Shown here piece by piece: positions 1-7,177 of a stretch of 64,000 nucleotides of DNA. Origin of the DNA: Pedobacter quisquiliarum (GTDB lineage: Bacteria > Bacteroidota > Bacteroidia > Sphingobacteriales > Sphingobacteriaceae); the NCBI RefSeq assembly GCF_014642175.1, contig NZ_BMIL01000011.1, positions 1 to 64,000 on the forward strand. Reading direction: 5' to 3'. The notes beneath the pieces are model-generated. The model did not search any database. It was not told the DNA's origin and saw nothing but the letters and a program-made list of their open reading frames with translations. Each line of letters starts with the position of its first letter. The stretch's first letter is position 1. The position numbers and the translations under genes are program-made.

Positions 1-57
1 ACAGTCAACACATTTTGCATAACAACAATATATTGACCTTTTTAAAATTCTCAGTAA

Positions 58-93
58 AAATAAAAGGCTCCCAAAGTGGAACCTAGGAGCCTT
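58..93 (-). terminator. Rho-independent terminator of prfB
   Basis: An 8-bp stem (AAGGCTCC at 64-71 with GGAGCCTT at 86-93) is followed, read on the minus strand, by a T-rich run (TTTTATTTTT). It lies just past the prfB stop codon. The 60 bases to its left hold nothing I recognise. Confidence 0.75.
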
Positions 94-121
94 AGTTTAC
101 ATGCCGATAGGAGCCCGGCGT

Positions 122-1199
122 TTAAAATTCCATTAAATAAGCTTTCAGAAATTCATTCAACTCTCCATCAAGAACGCCTTGCGCATTCGAGGTTTCATAG
201 TTGGTACGAAGGTCCTTCACCAGCTTATACGGATGCAGTACATAATTGCGGATTTGCGAGCCCCATTCAATTTTCTTCTTGGAGCCTTCAATCAACGCAG
301 TAGCTTCCATGCGCTTACGCATTTCAGCTTCATACAACTGCGACTTCAATAGGCGCATTGCATTCTCCTTATTCTGGAGCTGTGAGCGTGATTCCTGGTT
401 CTTGATCACGATCCCAGAGGGCTTGTGGTACAAACGAACAGCCGTCTCGACCTTGTTCACATTCTGCCCTCCAGCACCACCGGAGCGGAAGGTTTCAAAC
501 TCTATGTCCGCATCCTTCACTTCAATCTCTATTGAGTCATCCACCAAAGGATATACATATACAGAAGCAAATGAAGTGTGCCTGCGGGCATTAGAATCGA
601 ATGGTGAAATGCGGACCAAACGATGAACACCGTTTTCCCCTTTAAGGTAGCCGTAAGAAAATTCTCCTGCAAATTGAAGCGTCACAGATTTAATGCCTGC
701 GACCTCCCCTTCCTGAGAATCTTGTTCTGTAACCTTGTAGCCATTTTTTTCACCCCACATGATGTACATACGCATCAGCATGGCGGCCCAGTCACAGCTT
801 TCTGTACCGCCCGCACCTGCCGTTATTTGCATGACGGCATGCAGCTGGTCTTCCTTGCTGCTGAGCATGTTCTTAAGCTCTAAATCCTCTATGGCGGCAC
901 GGCAGGTTTCATACTGTTCCTGCATTTCTTCTGCAGAGGCATCCCCGGCGAGCATAAACTCGAAGAGCACCTCCGTATCTTCCAGCATGGCATTCGCCTG
1001 TTGCCAGGCATCAGTCCACACCTTCATGCCGTTCAATGAAGCAAGATGCTTTTCAGCTTTCTTGGGATCATCCCAAAAATCTGGCGCCAGCGTAAGCTGT
1101 TGCGCGATATAAATATCTTCTAGTCGGTTTTCGACGTCAAAGATGCCTCCTCAGCGACGCTACTCTGTCCCTTAAATCCTGTATTTGTTCTTTTGTCAT
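122..1199 (-). CDS. prfB: Peptide chain release factor 2, expressed through a programmed +1 frameshift
   Basis: RF2 recognises UGA and UAA stop codons and triggers peptide release on the ribosome. The main frame (1036 to 122) carries the SPF recognition tripeptide ([13 protein letters not shown]) and the catalytic GGQ loop ([13 protein letters not shown]). It lacks a proper N-terminus. Twenty codons in another frame start at ATG 1199 ([20 protein letters not shown]) and end at an in-frame TGA at 1139-1137, inside AGG AGG CAT CTT TGA C. Slipping +1 on CTT joins them to [14 protein letters not shown] and gives about 358 residues, the normal RF2 size. This is the classic autoregulatory RF2 site: low RF2 lets the ribosome pause at UGA and shift. 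The internal AGGAGG acts as the Shine-Dalgarno-like stimulator. A TAACTTTG box ends 5 bases before the ATG, so the mRNA may be leaderless. Identity is certain. Confidence 0.97.
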
Positions 1200-1204
1200 A
1201 ATTT

Positions 1205-1212
1205 CAAAGTTA
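1205..1212 (-). promoter_or_regulatory. -7 box TAACTTTG of prfB
   Basis: This is a perfect match to the Bacteroidota -7 consensus TAnnTTTG on the minus strand. Only 5 bases separate it from the prfB ATG, so transcription would start at or next to the start codon. No good -33 TTTG was seen at the usual spacing, so support is moderate. Confidence 0.4.
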
Positions 1213-1254
1213 TAATAATTCTTAGGAAACAGACACTTCCGCAATTCGGTGCAG

Positions 1255-2331
1255 CTATGAATTTATTGGTTCGCCATAATACTTTTTGCGGAAGTAAAAG
1301 GCCAGGTTGACCAGCGCAATCAAGGCCGGTACTTCAACCAAAGGTCCGATAACGCCTGCAAATGCCTGCCCCGAGTTGATCCCGAACACACCAATCGCCA
1401 CGGCAATAGCAAGCTCGAAGTTGTTCCCGGTGGCGGTGAATGCAATAGATGTGCTCCTGGAATAATCGGCTCCAAAATATCGCCCTGCAAAGAAACTGAG
1501 CACAAACATGATGGCGAAGTAGATCACCAGCGGAATTGCGATCCTGACCACATCCAGTGGAATCTGCACGATAAGCTCACCTTTAAGGCTAAACATCACC
1601 ACAATGGTGAACAGTAAAGCAACCAGCGTAATTGGAGATATGAATGGAATGTATTTATGCTGGAACCAATCTTCACCTTTTAAACGGATGAGCACAAAGC
1701 GGCTAATCAATCCCATGGCAAACGGCACACCCAGGTAAATCCCTACACTTTTTGCAATCTCGGCGATCGTTACATTTACTTCAAGACCATCAATGCCAAA
1801 GTAGGGCGGCAGCACAGTAATGAACAGGTAAGCGAAAACACTGTACAGCAACACCTGGAAAATACTATTCAGCGCAATCAAGCCCGCAGCATATTCGCGG
1901 TTGCCCTCCGCAAGTTCATTCCAGACGACGACCATGGCAATACATCGGGCTAAGCCGATCAGGATCAGGCCCACCATATACTCCGGGTAGTCCTTCAGAA
2001 ATACGATTGCTAATAAGAACATCAGGATTGGACCAACTACCCAGTTCAGCAACAGCGACACGCTGAGTACCTTTGTGTCTTTGAATACCTCACTCATCTG
2101 CTCGTACTTCACCTTTGCTAAGGGCGGATACATCATCAAGATCAAACCGATGGCCAGGGGGATGTTTGTCGTTCCACTGGAAAAAGAATTGATGAAGCCC
2201 GAAGAGGACGGCAGGAAGTGACCAATGCTTATTCCTATTGCCATGGCAACAAAAATCCAAAGGGTGAGATAACGGTCTAAGAAACCAAGTTTCTTTCTTT
2301 GTACAGCTGGTGCACAGTTATTTGCAGACAT
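1255..2331 (-). CDS. arsB: Arsenite efflux permease, ACR3 family
   Basis: This 358-residue inner-membrane protein has about ten hydrophobic segments and a short charged N-terminus. It resembles Acr3 (bile-acid/arsenite permease superfamily), which exports As(OH)3 using the proton motive force. The motif GLARCIAMV holds the conserved cysteine (about C130) needed for transport in characterised Acr3 proteins. A second typical stretch, [16 protein letters not shown], lies near residue 300. The start codon abuts the arsC stop (TAG then ATG with no gap), so the two are translationally coupled as the last genes of the arsR, DUF6428, arsC, acr3 operon. Some annotators call it acr3 rather than arsB because it is unrelated to E. 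coli ArsB. Confidence 0.95.
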   Translation of the reverse strand: MSANNCAPAVQRKKLGFLDRYLTLWIFVAMAIGISIGHFLPSSSGFINSFSSGTTNIPLAIGLILMMYPPLAKVKYEQMSEVFKDTKVLSVSLLLNWVVGPILMFLLAIVFLKDYPEYMVGLILIGLARCIAMVVVWNELAEGNREYAAGLIALNSIFQVLLYSVFAYLFITVLPPYFGIDGLEVNVTIAEIAKSVGIYLGVPFAMGLISRFVLIRLKGEDWFQHKYIPFISPITLVALLFTIVVMFSLKGELIVQIPLDVVRIAIPLVIYFAIMFVLSFFAGRYFGADYSRSTSIAFTATGNNFELAIAVAIGVFGINSGQAFAGVIGPLVEVPALIALVNLAFYFRKKYYGEPINS

Positions 2332-2748
2332 CTAAAAATGAGTTTCGATAAAAGCTTTTGAATATTGCTTGATCATGTCTCTGACACGCTCGAAAGCTGC
2401 ATTAATTTCCGCTTCTGTGCCTGTTGCTTTGGCCGGGTCGGGAAAGTTGTAATGGAACTTTTTCGCATCCGAGGGAAAGAAGGGACAAACCTCCCTGGCA
2501 TGATCACAAACCGTAATCACGTAGTCGAACGCAACATCCTGATATTCGTTGATGTTATTTGAAGTATGCTTTGAAATATCGATGCCATCAGCTCTCATCG
2601 TTTCGACAGCTTTGGGATTCAGTCCATGCGTTTCCACACCGGCACTGTAGACTTCAGCCCTTCCCGCAGCAAAATGCCTGAGGTAACCTTCGGCCAGCTG
2701 ACTTCTGCAGCTGTTGCCGGTACATAATACGAGTATTTTCTTCATCAT
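2332..2748 (-). CDS. arsC: Arsenate reductase, low-molecular-weight phosphatase type (thioredoxin-coupled)
   Basis: This cytoplasmic 138-residue enzyme reduces arsenate to arsenite. It has the P-loop CTGNSCRSQ at residues 9-17, with catalytic Cys9, and the redox pair Cys81/Cys88 in VCDHAREVC. That Cys triad defines the thioredoxin-linked class of ArsC (S. aureus pI258 and B. subtilis type) rather than the glutaredoxin-linked class. The protein phosphatase fold gave rise to this family, but the second and third cysteines favour arsenate reduction. It lies between the DUF6428 gene (28-bp gap) and acr3 (no gap), so arsenite is made next to its exporter. Confidence 0.94.
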   Translation of the reverse strand: MMKKILVLCTGNSCRSQLAEGYLRHFAAGRAEVYSAGVETHGLNPKAVETMRADGIDISKHTSNNINEYQDVAFDYVITVCDHAREVCPFFPSDAKKFHYNFPDPAKATGTEAEINAAFERVRDMIKQYSKAFIETHF

Positions 2749-2776
2749 TTCTATTCGCTAGGTGCTATCTTTAATG

Positions 2777-3247
2777 TTAGCAGCAGCCTCCGCCCGGTGT
2801 ACAAACGCCGCCTGTTGCCGCAAGATTCTGCATCTGCAGTTTAGGCTTTTCTGCCGGTACGCCACATTGTTCTGGTGCGAGGCAAGCCGTTTGCTTGGAC
2901 AAAAGCAGGAAATTTTCACCATCATAACCCAGGTCGTACTTTCCTATGGTTTGTGCCTGATATTCAACTTCAATATCCAGGTCTTCCATACCCAATACCT
3001 TTTCTGACAATCCGATAATGCTCAGCAGTTTTCCGGCTTTTAGGCGATGTTCATGATCATCGGCATTCCAGAGTTGGAAGTTGGCCACTTTCTCATGCCT
3101 AACCACGCCGCCACAGTCAATGAAGTCTTTCGTGATGATGCCCACTTCGGTAACATGGAAATGTTCTGGCACCATGGTGCCGTCTTCGAGTTTGAAGTTT
3201 ACGCTTTCTGCGTTCGACAGGTATTGTTTTACTTCTGATAGTTTCAT
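2777..3247 (-). CDS. DUF6428 family protein with Cys-rich tail, in the arsenic operon
   Basis: This 156-residue soluble protein has no signal peptide. I place it in DUF6428, a family I know only from arsenic-resistance operons of Bacteroidota; its function is not established. The first 125 residues form an acidic mixed domain with a short Cys-Gly-Gly turn (DCGGVVRHEK). The last 35 residues are cysteine-rich: ACLAPEQCGV, then a terminal VCTPGGGCC. Such a flexible thiol tail could bind As(III) and pass it between ArsC and Acr3, but that is inference. It sits 37 bp after arsR and 28 bp before arsC on the same strand, so co-transcription is likely. A half-operator TTAATCGTAA lies just upstream of its start. 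Confidence 0.8.
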   Translation of the reverse strand: MKLSEVKQYLSNAESVNFKLEDGTMVPEHFHVTEVGIITKDFIDCGGVVRHEKVANFQLWNADDHEHRLKAGKLLSIIGLSEKVLGMEDLDIEVEYQAQTIGKYDLGYDGENFLLLSKQTACLAPEQCGVPAEKPKLQMQNLAATGGVCTPGGGCC

Positions 3248-3257
3248 GATAAAAATT

Positions 3258-3267
3258 TTACGATTAA
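3258..3267 (-). promoter_or_regulatory. Second ArsR half-operator
   Basis: TTAATCGTAA on the minus strand is identical to one arm of the operator upstream of arsR. It lies between arsR and the DUF6428 gene. Only one arm is conserved, so function is uncertain. Confidence 0.3.
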
Positions 3268-3284
3268 TGGAAACAAAAAAAATG

Positions 3285-3614
3285 CTAACAGCAGCTTACT
3301 GGTCCTTTGTAGGCGTTTAAAAAAGTTCCAATCTGCGCAGTCATTAAACCCCAGATCTCCGGGTTGATGCAATAACACACACTTACCCCTTCGATTGTAC
3401 CCTGGATAATTCCAGCGTTCTTAAGTTCTTTTAAGTGCTGTGAAATGGTCGCCTGCGCAAGTCCAAGCTCATCTACCAAATCACCACAGATGCAAGTGTT
3501 TGAGGCCATGATCCTTTGTAAAATGGCAATCCGCGCCGGATGCGCCATTGCTTTTAGCAATTGTGCCAGCTGATTTTGTTCTGCTGTAAAGATTTCTGTT
3601 TTTGTAAGTCCCAT
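3285..3614 (-). CDS. arsR: ArsR/SmtB-family arsenic-responsive repressor
   Basis: This is a 109-residue winged-helix repressor. The recognition region reads LGLAQATISQHLKELKNAGII, and the preceding helix carries TCICGDLVDEL, whose two cysteines match the As(III)-sensing Cys-X-Cys of E. coli-type ArsR. The protein ends in Ser-Cys-Cys, which could supply further thiol ligands. It is the first gene of the ars operon. A 16-bp palindrome (3620-3635) lies 5 bases upstream of its ATG, so the operon is probably self-repressed and released by arsenite. Confidence 0.93.
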   Translation of the reverse strand: MGLTKTEIFTAEQNQLAQLLKAMAHPARIAILQRIMASNTCICGDLVDELGLAQATISQHLKELKNAGIIQGTIEGVSVCYCINPEIWGLMTAQIGTFLNAYKGPVSCC

Positions 3615-3619
3615 ATTCT

Positions 3620-3635
3620 ATTGTAATATTACGAT
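3620..3635. promoter_or_regulatory. Probable ArsR operator (16-bp palindrome)
   Basis: ATTGTAAT-ATTACGAT is a palindrome with one mismatched pair, centred on the perfect 10-mer GTAATATTAC. It lies 5 bases upstream of the arsR start, where a bound ArsR dimer would block RNA polymerase. One arm recurs at 3258-3267. Confidence 0.6.
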
Positions 3636-3785
3636 TAAGCTTGGAATAATCCAAATCTCCGGGATGTTTTTACCTTAAAAAGGCAATTAAACATAAACGT
3701 GTAGCTTGTAGATTTTACTTATAACGGCATATTCTCCAAATTTTATACGGTTTGTGGTTTTTATTGTGTTTTATTTAAAATATAA

Positions 3786-3816
3786 TTTTGATTCGTGGAT
3801 AATAGCGCTATATTTG
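3786..3816 (+). promoter_or_regulatory. Bacteroidota-type promoter of the leader-susC-susD-M14 operon
   Basis: A TTTTG -33 element (3786-3790) and a perfect TAnnTTTG -7 box (TATATTTG, 3809-3816) are separated by 18 bases, close to the consensus spacing for the primary sigma factor of this phylum. The predicted start near 3822 gives a 5' UTR of about 18 bases before the leader ORF and about 260 bases before susC. Confidence 0.7.
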
Positions 3817-3840
3817 TCTATCAATTTAATAGACTTTAAT

Positions 3841-3969
3841 ATGTATTCAACACATGCCACAGAAAAGGATCTGATCCTTACGAAAAAAGTCCAAATGCCA
3901 GTTGCTGCTTTAGAACCACAAGTTGCTGCTGACAATGGCTTTTTTCGAATGTGTATGTGCATGTGTTAA
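3841..3969 (+). CDS. Putative 42-residue regulatory leader peptide ending in MCMCMC
   Basis: This small ORF starts at ATG 3841, about 18 bases after the predicted transcription start, and ends 116 bases before susC. Its first 34 residues look soluble, with charged and Ala/Pro stretches (EKDLILTKK, MPVAALEPQVAAD). The last ten codons read FFRMCMCMC then TAA, so three Met-Cys pairs sit directly before the stop. No signal peptide or membrane segment is seen. Such an arrangement fits a translated leader that stalls ribosomes when Cys or Met is scarce, or when a thiophilic metal binds the nascent tail, and so controls the downstream TonB-dependent importer. RNA pairing in and after the ORF (3849-3857 with 3959-3967; 4011-4019 with 4045-4053) is consistent with attenuation. 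A longer ATG at 3754 lies upstream of the promoter and is rejected. I do not recognise a named family. Confidence 0.6.
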   Translation: MYSTHATEKDLILTKKVQMPVAALEPQVAADNGFFRMCMCMC

Positions 3970-4010
3970 TCCCCCGCTTACGGCCGATCCCCGGTCTATA
4001 AAGAATATAA

Positions 4011-4053
4011 ATTCCTGCTTTAAAATAATCATGTGCGCCAGCGCAGCAGGAAT
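4011..4053 (+). promoter_or_regulatory. Stem-loop between leader ORF and susC
   Basis: ATTCCTGCT (4011-4019) and AGCAGGAAT (4045-4053) form a perfect 9-bp stem. The 25-base loop contains a small GC-rich hairpin (GCGCCAGCGC, 4035-4044). The element ends 32 bases before the susC ATG. It has no U-tract, so it is more likely a translation or processing element than a terminator. Confidence 0.45.
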
Positions 4054-4085
4054 GCTATTGCCTTAAACCTCCAACCTAAATAACC

Positions 4086-7000
4086 ATGAAATCTTTGTTT
4101 ACAAAAGGTTTCTGCGTGACCCTGCTTGCCCTTTGGGCGCAGCTTGGTGCTGCGCAGGTAAACCCAGCGACCATTAAGTCCCGACTTCAGGGCACAATCC
4201 TCGATGCCCGAACGAAACAACCCCTTGCCGGTGCAGTGCTTAAGATTAAAGGCACCACCCATGCCGTCTCTGCAGACCAGGATGGCAAGTTCACCTTTAA
4301 CACCGGCCAAGCCTTCCCCTACACCTTGCAGGTGAGCTACATTGGCTACATTCAGCAGGAAACCGTTGTAAATGGCACACCCGTTACCATCTTCCTGGAA
4401 GAAAGTCAGGTACAACTAAGCGACATTGTCGTTACGGGCTACAGTACCCAGCAGCGGAAGTATATTGCCAGCTCCATTTCCAGTGTCAGTGGAAAGATTG
4501 TGCAGGATCAACCTTCAGGAGGTTTCAATCAGCTTCTACAGGGTAAAACCACTGGTGTGCAGGTGAGTTCAAACTCCGGGGTACCTGGTGGCGGCATCAC
4601 CTTTCGTGTACGAGGTAATAACTCCATCAATGCTTCTGTTGACCCACTGTACATCATAGATGGCGTTTTTGTCAGCAATGCCGATCCCATTACCGCTGGT
4701 CTGGGTAACCAGCAAGCCTCCAACCCCATTGCAGATTTAAACCCTTCTGACATAGAAAATATTCAGATCCTTAAAGATGCCAACGCCACAGCCATCTATG
4801 GATCATTAGGTGCAAATGGTGTTGTTATCGTAACCACCAAACGTGGTAAACGCAACACCAATGCACGCATAAACTTCAACACCATTCAGGGCTGGTCGGC
4901 CGCGGTCGACAAGTATGACGTCGCCAACGGTCCTGATGTTGCGCGACTCACAAATGAGTCCAGAATAAACACCGCTATTGACAACGGTATAGATCCGAGT
5001 ACCATAACCCTGCCCTTTCCAAATCCGGAGTCATTACCCACCTACGATCGTATTTCGGGATTGTTCCTGACTGCTAAAACATCTAACTACGAACTATCAA
5101 CGCAAGGGGGAACAGATAAGAGCACCTATTACATCAGCCTGGGCTACCTGAATCAGGAATCCATTGTAAAACCATCTGATTACACCCGATATGCAGGTCG
5201 TTTGAATTACGACAACTTCCTGAATGACAAACTGAAGGTCGGCACCAGCCTGAACTTCACCCGGTCAGAAAGAAACCTGAGCGGCAGTGACAATAGCCCA
5301 ACCGGTGTCATCAACTCTGCCCTTTTCCCCCGGTCTTACCTGCCCATTTTTAATGAAGACGGCACTTTCGCTCGCTATGGCAGCTTCGACAACCACCTGG
5401 CGCTGATTGAAAACCTCGACAATAAAGCGGTGGGTTGGCGAACGATCGGCAACATCTACGGCGAGTATAGCTTCCTGCCGGAACTTAAACTGAGAAGCAG
5501 CTGGAGCATAGACAACAGCAGCGAATACGACAACAGCTACTCGAATACCTTAATCAGCGCAGGGATTGCTAACCGTGGTTCCGCCTCATCATCCGAAAAC
5601 AAGAACCTGGTGCTGACCAACGAACAGGTGCTAACCTATATTAAAACCTTTGGAGAAAACAAACAACATAACCTGAATGCGCTTGTCGGAAACACCATAA
5701 ACACCGTACTAAATGAAGGTACGAGTGCAACTGGCACCGGCTTCGCGGCGAACAGCCTGCGCTCTGTGGCTGTTGCCGCTACGCGATCGGGCTCTTCTTT
5801 CCGCAGCAGCTCAAAACTGCTTTCCTTTTTCAGTAAGGTGAGCTATACCTATAAAAACAAATACATCATCGACGGTAGTATTCGTGCGGATGGCTCATCC
5901 AAATTCGGCGCCAATAAACGCTGGGGCTACTTCCCTTCAGGTGGTGTTGCCTGGCTTGTGGGAGAGGAAGCGTTCATTAAAAACCTGAACGTTTTTGATG
6001 AGTTAAAACTTCGTGCAAGCATTGGATTGTCCGGAAATCAAAACGGCATTGGCGCCTATGCCGCACAAGGCTTATGGTCGTCCGGCGCCAACTACCTGGA
6101 GCAGCCAGGAATTGCACCTACACAGCTCGCCAATCCAGACCTTACCTGGGAAACCACCAGGCAGTTTAACCTTGGCGCCGAGTTCGGCATCCTCAAAAAC
6201 AAACTCAGCATCGTTGCTGATTATTACAACAAATACACGTACGACCTGCTGTTGAACGTACCCGTGCCATACCGCTCGGGGTTTGCATCTTACCTGCAGA
6301 ACTATGGTGCGGTACGGAACAAGGGTTATGAACTTGGCATAAACTCGACCAACATCCAAACAGAAAACTTCAGCTGGACCACAAATTTCAACGTATCCTT
6401 CAACAAGAATAAGATTGAAAAGCTAGCCTCCGACATCAGTCTTGGTGCTTCCGGCAGAAATATCTCCATTTTAAAACAGGGCTATGCGGTAAACTCCTTC
6501 CAGCTTTACAAACAGCTATCTGTTGACCCACAAACCGGGAATGCCGTTTACGATGATGTAAATAACGACGGCATCATCACCTCTGCGGACCGGCAGATTG
6601 TTGGCAATGCACTGCCGGATTATACCGGCGGTTTAACGAACAACATTACCTACAAGGGACTGGATTTTAGTTTCTTCTTCTATTTCCAGAAGGGGAACAA
6701 AATCATGAACATGAACGACTTCTTCATGGTTCATGGCGGCACGCAGGCCAATATCGGCTTTCTGCCGCGGCAGTTGGAGCGCTGGCAGCAGCCCGGAGAT
6801 GTAACAGATATCCCACGACTGACCACCTATTCCGGGAATCCGACAGCAAATGGCGGTGCAGCCAACAATTACGGCGGTAATGTGGCAAGCCTGAGCTCCA
6901 GATACCTGGAAGATGGTTCCTTCCTGCGGTTGAAGACACTTACCCTGGGCTACACCTTCCCTACAGTGGTATCCAGAAAGATCGGCATGAACAAACTTCG

Positions 7001-7160
7001 GATCTATGCGCAAGGCACCAACCTGTTAACTTTTACGAAGTACGGGGGACTAGATCCGGAAGTAAGTTCACAAAGCAATAATCAGAATACAGCCGGTTAC
7101 GACTGGGCCACCGTGCCGCAGCCAAGGACCTTCCAAGTCGGCGCAAGTGTAACCTTCTAA
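4086..7160 (+). CDS. SusC/RagA-family TonB-dependent outer-membrane transporter
   Basis: This 1024-residue protein has a signal peptide (cleavage after about residue 23, GAAQ). It then has a carboxypeptidase-regulatory-like beta domain (residues 33-110), a TonB plug with the SusC hallmark region IVVTGYSTQQRK, and a 22-strand-type barrel ending in an aromatic residue (GASVTF). It forms the barrel under the SusD lid of the next gene and imports a ligand into the periplasm with TonB energy. The barrel sequence does not reveal the substrate. The M14 carboxypeptidase downstream and absence of glycoside hydrolases suggest peptides. It is probably regulated by the MCMCMC leader upstream. The gap to SusD is only 17 bp. 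Confidence 0.94.
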   Translation: MKSLFTKGFCVTLLALWAQLGAAQVNPATIKSRLQGTILDARTKQPLAGAVLKIKGTTHAVSADQDGKFTFNTGQAFPYTLQVSYIGYIQQETVVNGTPVTIFLEESQVQLSDIVVTGYSTQQRKYIASSISSVSGKIVQDQPSGGFNQLLQGKTTGVQVSSNSGVPGGGITFRVRGNNSINASVDPLYIIDGVFVSNADPITAGLGNQQASNPIADLNPSDIENIQILKDANATAIYGSLGANGVVIVTTKRGKRNTNARINFNTIQGWSAAVDKYDVANGPDVARLTNESRINTAIDNGIDPSTITLPFPNPESLPTYDRISGLFLTAKTSNYELSTQGGTDKSTYYISLGYLNQESIVKPSDYTRYAGRLNYDNFLNDKLKVGTSLNFTRSERNLSGSDNSPTGVINSALFPRSYLPIFNEDGTFARYGSFDNHLALIENLDNKAVGWRTIGNIYGEYSFLPELKLRSSWSIDNSSEYDNSYSNTLISAGIANRGSASSSENKNLVLTNEQVLTYIKTFGENKQHNLNALVGNTINTVLNEGTSATGTGFAANSLRSVAVAATRSGSSFRSSSKLLSFFSKVSYTYKNKYIIDGSIRADGSSKFGANKRWGYFPSGGVAWLVGEEAFIKNLNVFDELKLRASIGLSGNQNGIGAYAAQGLWSSGANYLEQPGIAPTQLANPDLTWETTRQFNLGAEFGILKNKLSIVADYYNKYTYDLLLNVPVPYRSGFASYLQNYGAVRNKGYELGINSTNIQTENFSWTTNFNVSFNKNKIEKLASDISLGASGRNISILKQGYAVNSFQLYKQLSVDPQTGNAVYDDVNNDGIITSADRQIVGNALPDYTGGLTNNITYKGLDFSFFFYFQKGNKIMNMNDFFMVHGGTQANIGFLPRQLERWQQPGDVTDIPRLTTYSGNPTANGGAANNYGGNVASLSSRYLEDGSFLRLKTLTLGYTFPTVVSRKIGMNKLRIYAQGTNLLTFTKYGGLDPEVSSQSNNQNTAGYDWATVPQPRTFQVGASVTF

Positions 7161-7177
7161 ATTTTAAAAGCAAAGTC

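Noticed and set aside
3754..3969. Longer 71-codon reading of the leader ORF from ATG 3754
   Set aside because: Its start lies upstream of the predicted promoter and transcription start (about 3822), and the extra 29 residues are an AT-rich chance translation.
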